64,000 nucleotides of DNA from UBA668 sp041918155 (GTDB lineage: Bacteria; Actinomycetota; Acidimicrobiia; Acidimicrobiales; Ilumatobacteraceae): NCBI GenBank assembly GCA_041918155.1, contig JAYRWH010000014.1, positions 1 through 64,000 of the forward strand, given 5' to 3'. The notes beneath the pieces are model-generated. The model was not told the origin of the DNA, searched no databases, and worked only from the letters and a program-made list of their open reading frames with translations. The translations under genes were made by a program, and so were the position numbers. Of the stretch, positions 59,958-64,000 are shown in pieces; position 1 is the stretch's first letter; every line of letters begins with the position of its first letter.

Positions 59958-61060
59958 ATGGTGGCATCCCGGCGGCTGCGTACTCAATGGTTGTCCGCCA
60001 TTCCGGCCCTGGTTGCCGCGTCGGTCGGCACGATGGCGGTACTCGCCGCCGGCACCGCGCCCGTCACCCATCTCGACCAACCAGCCACGGCGCTGGCCCA
60101 CGCGGTGCGTGGCCCCACCCAGGTCTCCTCGCCCTCACTCGGCTCGTGTTCGGCCGCCGTGCACGACCGTTTTGTGGTCATGGGCCCCGATGGACGTACT
60201 TACCGCACCTGGCACCCGCAGGTGGTGCCGGTCGATGCGGCGAACCCGTCGGGGCCCACCTGTCGCTTCGGCCACGAGCACGGCGACGACCCCTCGACGT
60301 CACTCACCGATCCGAGCCCACCCCTGTTCGGCTATGTGGCCACGGCCGCGGGGATGGTGGAGCCGCACGAGGGCTTCAAGATCTTCGTCGTCAACCGCGG
60401 CACCACCAATGACGAGGGGCGCACCGCCACCACGAGCACCCGCATCAGGTGCACATGGGCACCGGCGGGGCGGGGCGCTTCAACGTGCGCGAGCACACCT
60501 TCGAGTTCGACCTCGTGGCGCCCGACGGCCACGAGGTGCATGTGCAGGGCATGGCCGATACCGGTCTGGCCGGGTCGATCTGCCAGCGCGACGCCAGCCT
60601 CTCGAACAACAACCCGAACGACGATGTCGGACGCACCATCGTCGTCACCCCCGGCAACGGGTGCGACTCGAACGACTCGCTCTACGAGATCTGGCTGCTG
60701 AAGCTCGACGTCGGCGCGGCCACGGTGCTCTCGATGGTGGCGGCGTTCGACCCGATCACGGTGATGAACCCGACCGACCTCACCACGGCGGTGCCCACCG
60801 AGCTGGCCTACCCGAAGTACGGGGTGCAGCACGGCTGCAATCGCGAGGCCTACCACGGGCCGGTCTACTGGTACAACGCGAGCGGGCCCACCACCTTCTC
60901 CACCGACGCAATGGGCATGCGCGTGCCCGTTGGAACCCCGGGCGCGATCGAGCAGTATGTCAGCCGCCACAACGGCATCGGCATTCCGATGAACCAGGAC
61001 CAGACGCTGATGAAGTACCACCACCCGACCTGCGGCCCCGGCCTCGCGCCGGCGAACTGA
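59958..61060 (+). pseudogene. Frameshifted secreted protein of unknown function
   Basis: Two overlapping frames belong together. The first (from 59958) has a signal peptide, then DRFVVMGPDGRTYRTWHPQV, CRFGHEHGDDP and FKIFVVNRGTTNDEGR. Coding then moves to another frame, which gives VHMGTGGAGRFNVREHTFEF and runs to 61060 with GCNREAYHGPVYWYNASGPT. The shift lies between 60413 (last stop in the second frame) and about 60449 and amounts to one missing base. The repaired product would be about 367 residues. It may be a true pseudogene or a sequencing error. No family is recognised. Confidence 0.75.
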
Positions 61061-61110
61061 CCGCGCCCGGACCGGCCGCGTGGGCCGGTAGCCGCGTAGT
61101 GTGCACAGCG

Positions 61111-62037
61111 ATGATCGCCGTGGTCGTGGTGCGTGACGGGCAGCTGCCCGCGGGTGGGGCGGAGGTCGCCGCCGAGTGCGACGGGCGTGTCCTCATCGTC
61201 GGCTCCGGCACCACCGCGGCCGCCGCCGACCTGGCGGGCGTCGCGGGCGAGGTGCGCTGCGCCGAGATCACCGGACCGTACCGGCCGGCCGCGTGGGCTG
61301 GCGTGCTCGCGGGAGTGCTGGCCGACGAACCACGCGTGGTGCTGCCCGCTTCGGCCGACGGGCGCGACCTCGCCCCGCGCCTGGCCGATCTGCTGCGCCG
61401 GCCGTTGTGGGCCGGGGCTGTGCTGGTGACGCCGCCACGGATCGACCTCGCCCGCGTGGGTGGTCGGGAGCTGCACCGCGTCGCACCCGGCGAGGCGTTC
61501 GTGGCCACGCTCATCCCGGGCGTGCGCGGCGTGGCCGCCGTGGCCGGCACGCCGACTGCTTCGGTCACATTCGTCGCCCTTTCGGTCGAGGTGCCCGACG
61601 ATGAACCCGACGCGACCGTCACGGGTGTGCTGCCGCCGGATCCGGCCACGATCGACCTCGCCGAGGCGCCGCGCATCGTCGCTGGTGGGGCCGGCCTCGA
61701 CACCGTGGCGCGGATGGAGCAGTTGGGCCGCATCGCTTCGGCGCTCGGGGCCAGCGTGGGCGCCACGCGCGTCGTCACCGACCGCGGCTGGGCTCCCCAT
61801 GCCCGCCAGATCGGCACCACCGGCGTCGTGATCGACCCGCGCCTCTACGTCGCGTTCGGGATCAGCGGAGCCGTGCAGCACACGAGCGGGCTTGGCAACC
61901 CCGAGCACATCATCAGTGTCAACACCGACGGCCACTGCCCGATGATGCAGCTCGCCGACCTGGCGATCACCGCCGATGCCAACGCCACGCTCGATGAGCT
62001 GGAACGTCTCCTCGGTCAGCTCGGGGGTGCGTCGTGA
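61111..62037 (+). CDS. fixB: Electron transfer flavoprotein alpha subunit (FixB)
   Basis: A 308-residue EtfA/FixB. The C-terminal FAD-binding block is intact: VTDRGWAPHARQIGTTG, YVAFGISGAVQHTSGL and NTDGHCPMMQLADLAI. The ETF dimer shuttles electrons from flavin dehydrogenases to a quinone reductase. TAGTGT ends 8 bases before the ATG, so the operon may be transcribed leaderless. The stop overlaps fixC (GTGA). Confidence 0.93.
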   Translation: MIAVVVVRDGQLPAGGAEVAAECDGRVLIVGSGTTAAAADLAGVAGEVRCAEITGPYRPAAWAGVLAGVLADEPRVVLPASADGRDLAPRLADLLRRPLWAGAVLVTPPRIDLARVGGRELHRVAPGEAFVATLIPGVRGVAAVAGTPTASVTFVALSVEVPDDEPDATVTGVLPPDPATIDLAEAPRIVAGGAGLDTVARMEQLGRIASALGASVGATRVVTDRGWAPHARQIGTTGVVIDPRLYVAFGISGAVQHTSGLGNPEHIISVNTDGHCPMMQLADLAITADANATLDELERLLGQLGGAS

Positions 62038-63353
62038 GCGCGGCCGCTGGTGGTGTCGATGTCGAAGTGATCGTCGTGGGTGGCGGGCCCGCGGGGTCGT
62101 GCGCCGCGCTCGTCGCCGCCCGCGCCGGACTGTCGGTCGTGCTCATCGAGCGCGGGCCGTTCCCCGGCAGCAAGAACATGTACGGCGGGGTCGTGTACCC
62201 GCGCATCCTCGACGAGCTGATCCCCAAGTGGTGGCTGGAGGCGCCGGTGCAGCGGTGGGTCACGCGGCGCAGCACGATGCTGCTCACCGACACCCAGGCG
62301 CTGACGATCGACTTCCGCAGCGAGGCGTGGGGCCAGCCGCCCTACAACGGCGCGACCGCGTTCCGCCCCGATTTCGACAACTGGTTGGCCGGCCATGCCG
62401 AAGCCGCGGGTGCCCAGATCATCACCAGCACCACCGTCACCGGGCTCTTGCGCGATGCGGCGGGCGCGGTGGTGGGCGTGCGCACCGACCGGCCCGATGG
62501 CGAGCTGCGCGCCCGCGTGGTGATCGCTTGCGACGGGGTCAACAGCCTCCTCGCCAAGGAGGCCGGGCTCTACACGCATACCGATGCGAAGCACTTCACG
62601 CTCGGCGTGAAGGAGACGCTGTCGCTGCCCAAGGACGTGATCGACGAACGCTTCAACGTGCGCGACCGCCAGGGCGTGGACATCGAGATCCTCGGTGGCA
62701 CGTCGGGCGTCAACGGCGGTGGGTTCCTCTACACGAACCTCGACACGATCGCCGTCGGCGTGGTGTTGAAGCTGCCCGCGCTCGCCGCGCAGACGCTGCG
62801 CCCGGAGGACATCATCGCCCGGTTGAAGGCGCACCAGGCGATCGCGCCGCTCGTGCAGGGCGCGACGCTGAAGGAGTACAGCGCCCACTTGATCCCCGAG
62901 GCCGGCCTGGAGATGATGCCGAAGATGGTGACCGCGGGCATGCTCGTCGCCGGCGACGCTGCGGCCCTGTGCCTCGCCGCGGGAATCTGGCTGGAGGGCG
63001 TGAACTTCGCGATGGCGAGCGGCATGTACGCGGGCGAGGCCGCGATCGAGGCCGTGCGCGCCGGCGATGTGAGCGAGCGCGGGCTGGCCGGCTACCTGCG
63101 CCGCCTGCGCGAGACGTTCGTGCTGAAGGACCACCACCGCCTGCGCCGCGCGCCGCGGCTCGTGCTCAGCGACCGGGTGCAGCACCTCTACCCACAGATG
63201 GTGGCGAACGTCGCCGAGCGCATGTTCCGCGTCGACAACCCGGCGCCAAAGCCGGGCCTGCGCCGCATCCTGCGCGACGAGCGCAAGGCGGCCGGTGTGC
63301 GCGTGCGCGACCTCGCCCGCGACGGCTGGACCGGGTTCCGGAGCTTCGGATGA
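62034..63353 (+). CDS. fixC: Electron transfer flavoprotein-quinone oxidoreductase FixC
   Basis: A 439-residue flavoprotein that passes electrons from ETF to membrane quinone. The FAD-binding motif is VIVVGGGPAGSCAALVAARA, then KNMYGGVVYPRILDELIP, ACDGVNSLLAKEAG and AGDAAALCLAAGIWLEGVNF. It is of the FixC type, with the iron-sulfur domain encoded separately by the next gene. It overlaps both neighbours by 4 bp. Confidence 0.94.
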   Translation: MSAAAGGVDVEVIVVGGGPAGSCAALVAARAGLSVVLIERGPFPGSKNMYGGVVYPRILDELIPKWWLEAPVQRWVTRRSTMLLTDTQALTIDFRSEAWGQPPYNGATAFRPDFDNWLAGHAEAAGAQIITSTTVTGLLRDAAGAVVGVRTDRPDGELRARVVIACDGVNSLLAKEAGLYTHTDAKHFTLGVKETLSLPKDVIDERFNVRDRQGVDIEILGGTSGVNGGGFLYTNLDTIAVGVVLKLPALAAQTLRPEDIIARLKAHQAIAPLVQGATLKEYSAHLIPEAGLEMMPKMVTAGMLVAGDAAALCLAAGIWLEGVNFAMASGMYAGEAAIEAVRAGDVSERGLAGYLRRLRETFVLKDHHRLRRAPRLVLSDRVQHLYPQMVANVAERMFRVDNPAPKPGLRRILRDERKAAGVRVRDLARDGWTGFRSFG

Positions 63354-63700
63354 GCGGGACGTCGCCGACCACGCCGCCGACGATGCGGCCGGCGGACATG
63401 CTCGAGCCGCACGCGTGGGGCGGCATGTCGTTCCAGGAACGCATGGCCACCGCCGAGTTCCGCATCCACCACGAGCCGCACATCGTCGTCGACGGCGCGG
63501 CCTGCCGCGAGTGCAGCACCCAGCAGTGCGTGGTGGCCTGCCCGGCCGCGCTGTTCGTGCCCACCAGCGATGGCGGCGTGGTGTTCAACCACGAGCAGTG
63601 CTTCGAGTGCGGCACGTGCTACCTCGTGTGCAACCACGAGGGCGCAATCACGTGGAACTACCCCGAGGGCGGCCACGGCGTCGTCTTCCGGCGCACATGA
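63350..63700 (+). CDS. fixX: Ferredoxin-like protein FixX
   Basis: A 116-residue ferredoxin-like protein. Cysteine motifs CRECSTQQCVVACP and CFECGTCYLVCN supply the iron-sulfur ligands. It supplements FixC. The N-terminus is about 20 residues longer than most FixX proteins (MSGTSPTTPPTMRPADML). It overlaps fixC and fixA by 4 bp. Confidence 0.92.
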   Translation: MSGTSPTTPPTMRPADMLEPHAWGGMSFQERMATAEFRIHHEPHIVVDGAACRECSTQQCVVACPAALFVPTSDGGVVFNHEQCFECGTCYLVCNHEGAITWNYPEGGHGVVFRRT

Positions 63701-64000
63701 TCGTCGCCTGCCTCAAGTGGGTCGCCCACCCGGGTGAACCGAACGACGAGCGGTTCGCGGGCATGAGCCCGGCCGACCAGTCGGCGCTCGAGTTCGCGCT
63801 GCAACAGGGCGCTGCTCTCGGTGTCGGCGTCGTCGCGGTCACCGTCGGCCCCGCGGGCGCCGACAATGTACTGCGCGACGCGCTCGCCTGCGGCGCGACG
63901 CGAGCCGTGCGGATCGAGTCGGCGCGGCCGATGCTGTCGGCCGACGTGGCCGCGGCGATCGCCACGGTCGTGCCGGACGCGGCGTGGGTGTGGTGCGGCG
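63697..64000 (+). CDS. fixA: Electron transfer flavoprotein beta subunit (FixA), 3' partial
   Basis: The first about 100 residues of an EtfB/FixA protein, cut by the window end. It starts MIVACLKWVAHPGEPNDERF, with SALEFALQQGAALGVGVVAV and VGPAGADNVLRDALACGATR, which fit the AMP-binding ETF beta fold. The ATG overlaps the fixX stop (ATGA), so the order is fixB-fixC-fixX-fixA. Confidence 0.88.
   Translation, partial: MIVACLKWVAHPGEPNDERFAGMSPADQSALEFALQQGAALGVGVVAVTVGPAGADNVLRDALACGATRAVRIESARPMLSADVAAAIATVVPDAAWVWCG

Overview
The window comes from a high-GC actinobacterium. The class Acidimicrobiia (an Ilumatobacter-like lineage) is my best guess. It rests on the DUF222/HNH protein at the left edge, the zinc-ribbon S14, the zinc-lid adenylate kinase, the heavy use of GTG starts and apparent leaderless starts, and the mycobacterial-type PyrR leader. 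No rRNA or tRNA gene, CRISPR array or insertion sequence was seen.

The backbone is the ribosomal-protein supercluster on the minus strand, cut into blocks. Block 1 (658-2850) is rplM-rpsI-glmM, preceded by truA, dacB and a CapA-type phosphatase. Block 2 (9935-13091) is infA-rpmJ-rpsM-rpsK-rpsD-rpoA-rplQ. It has its own promoter, a probable CTG start for infA and a terminator after rplQ. Block 3 (19744-32062) runs rplC-rplD-rplW-rplB-rpsS-rplV-rpsC-rplP-rpmC-rpsQ-rplN-rplX-rplE-rpsZ-rpsH-rplF-rplR-rpsE-rpmD-rplO-secY-adk-map. It is driven by a promoter and structured leader in front of rplC. Block 4 (34599-36109) is tuf-rpsJ, closed by a strong hairpin. Block 5 is a lone fusA (50436-52535). 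Unrelated genes separate the blocks: a heterodimeric ABC exporter plus pyrR-pyrB-pyrC between map and infA, an M23 peptidase plus a membrane-anchored glycosidase-like protein between rpsJ and rplC, and a 14-kb accessory island between fusA and tuf.

The island (36226-50345) is the most interesting part. It holds a membrane-anchored Hsp70-like protein, a tightly coupled operon encoding a small acidic repeat protein, two dynamin-like GTPases in the order of mycobacterial IniA-IniC, a small protein and a LuxR-type ATPase. It also holds a large acidic/glycine-rich protein, a TPR-methyltransferase and several small acidic, probably disordered proteins. At least six of these proteins share a short motif of the form D-[DP]-[IV]-T-x-x-R. 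Four copies of an 18-bp palindrome (ATCGGGTGAACACCCGAT or close variants) lie 35-67 bp upstream of the genes for the large and small acidic proteins. I read this as one regulon, and possibly an undescribed membrane- or envelope-associated system related to mycobacterial iniBAC.

The right end carries a NERD-domain membrane protein, a short-chain dehydrogenase-like protein with an altered catalytic motif, a Tat-type lipoprotein serine hydrolase, a second heterodimeric ABC exporter and a frameshifted secreted protein. It closes with an electron-transfer operon, fixB-fixC-fixX-fixA, whose last gene runs off the window.
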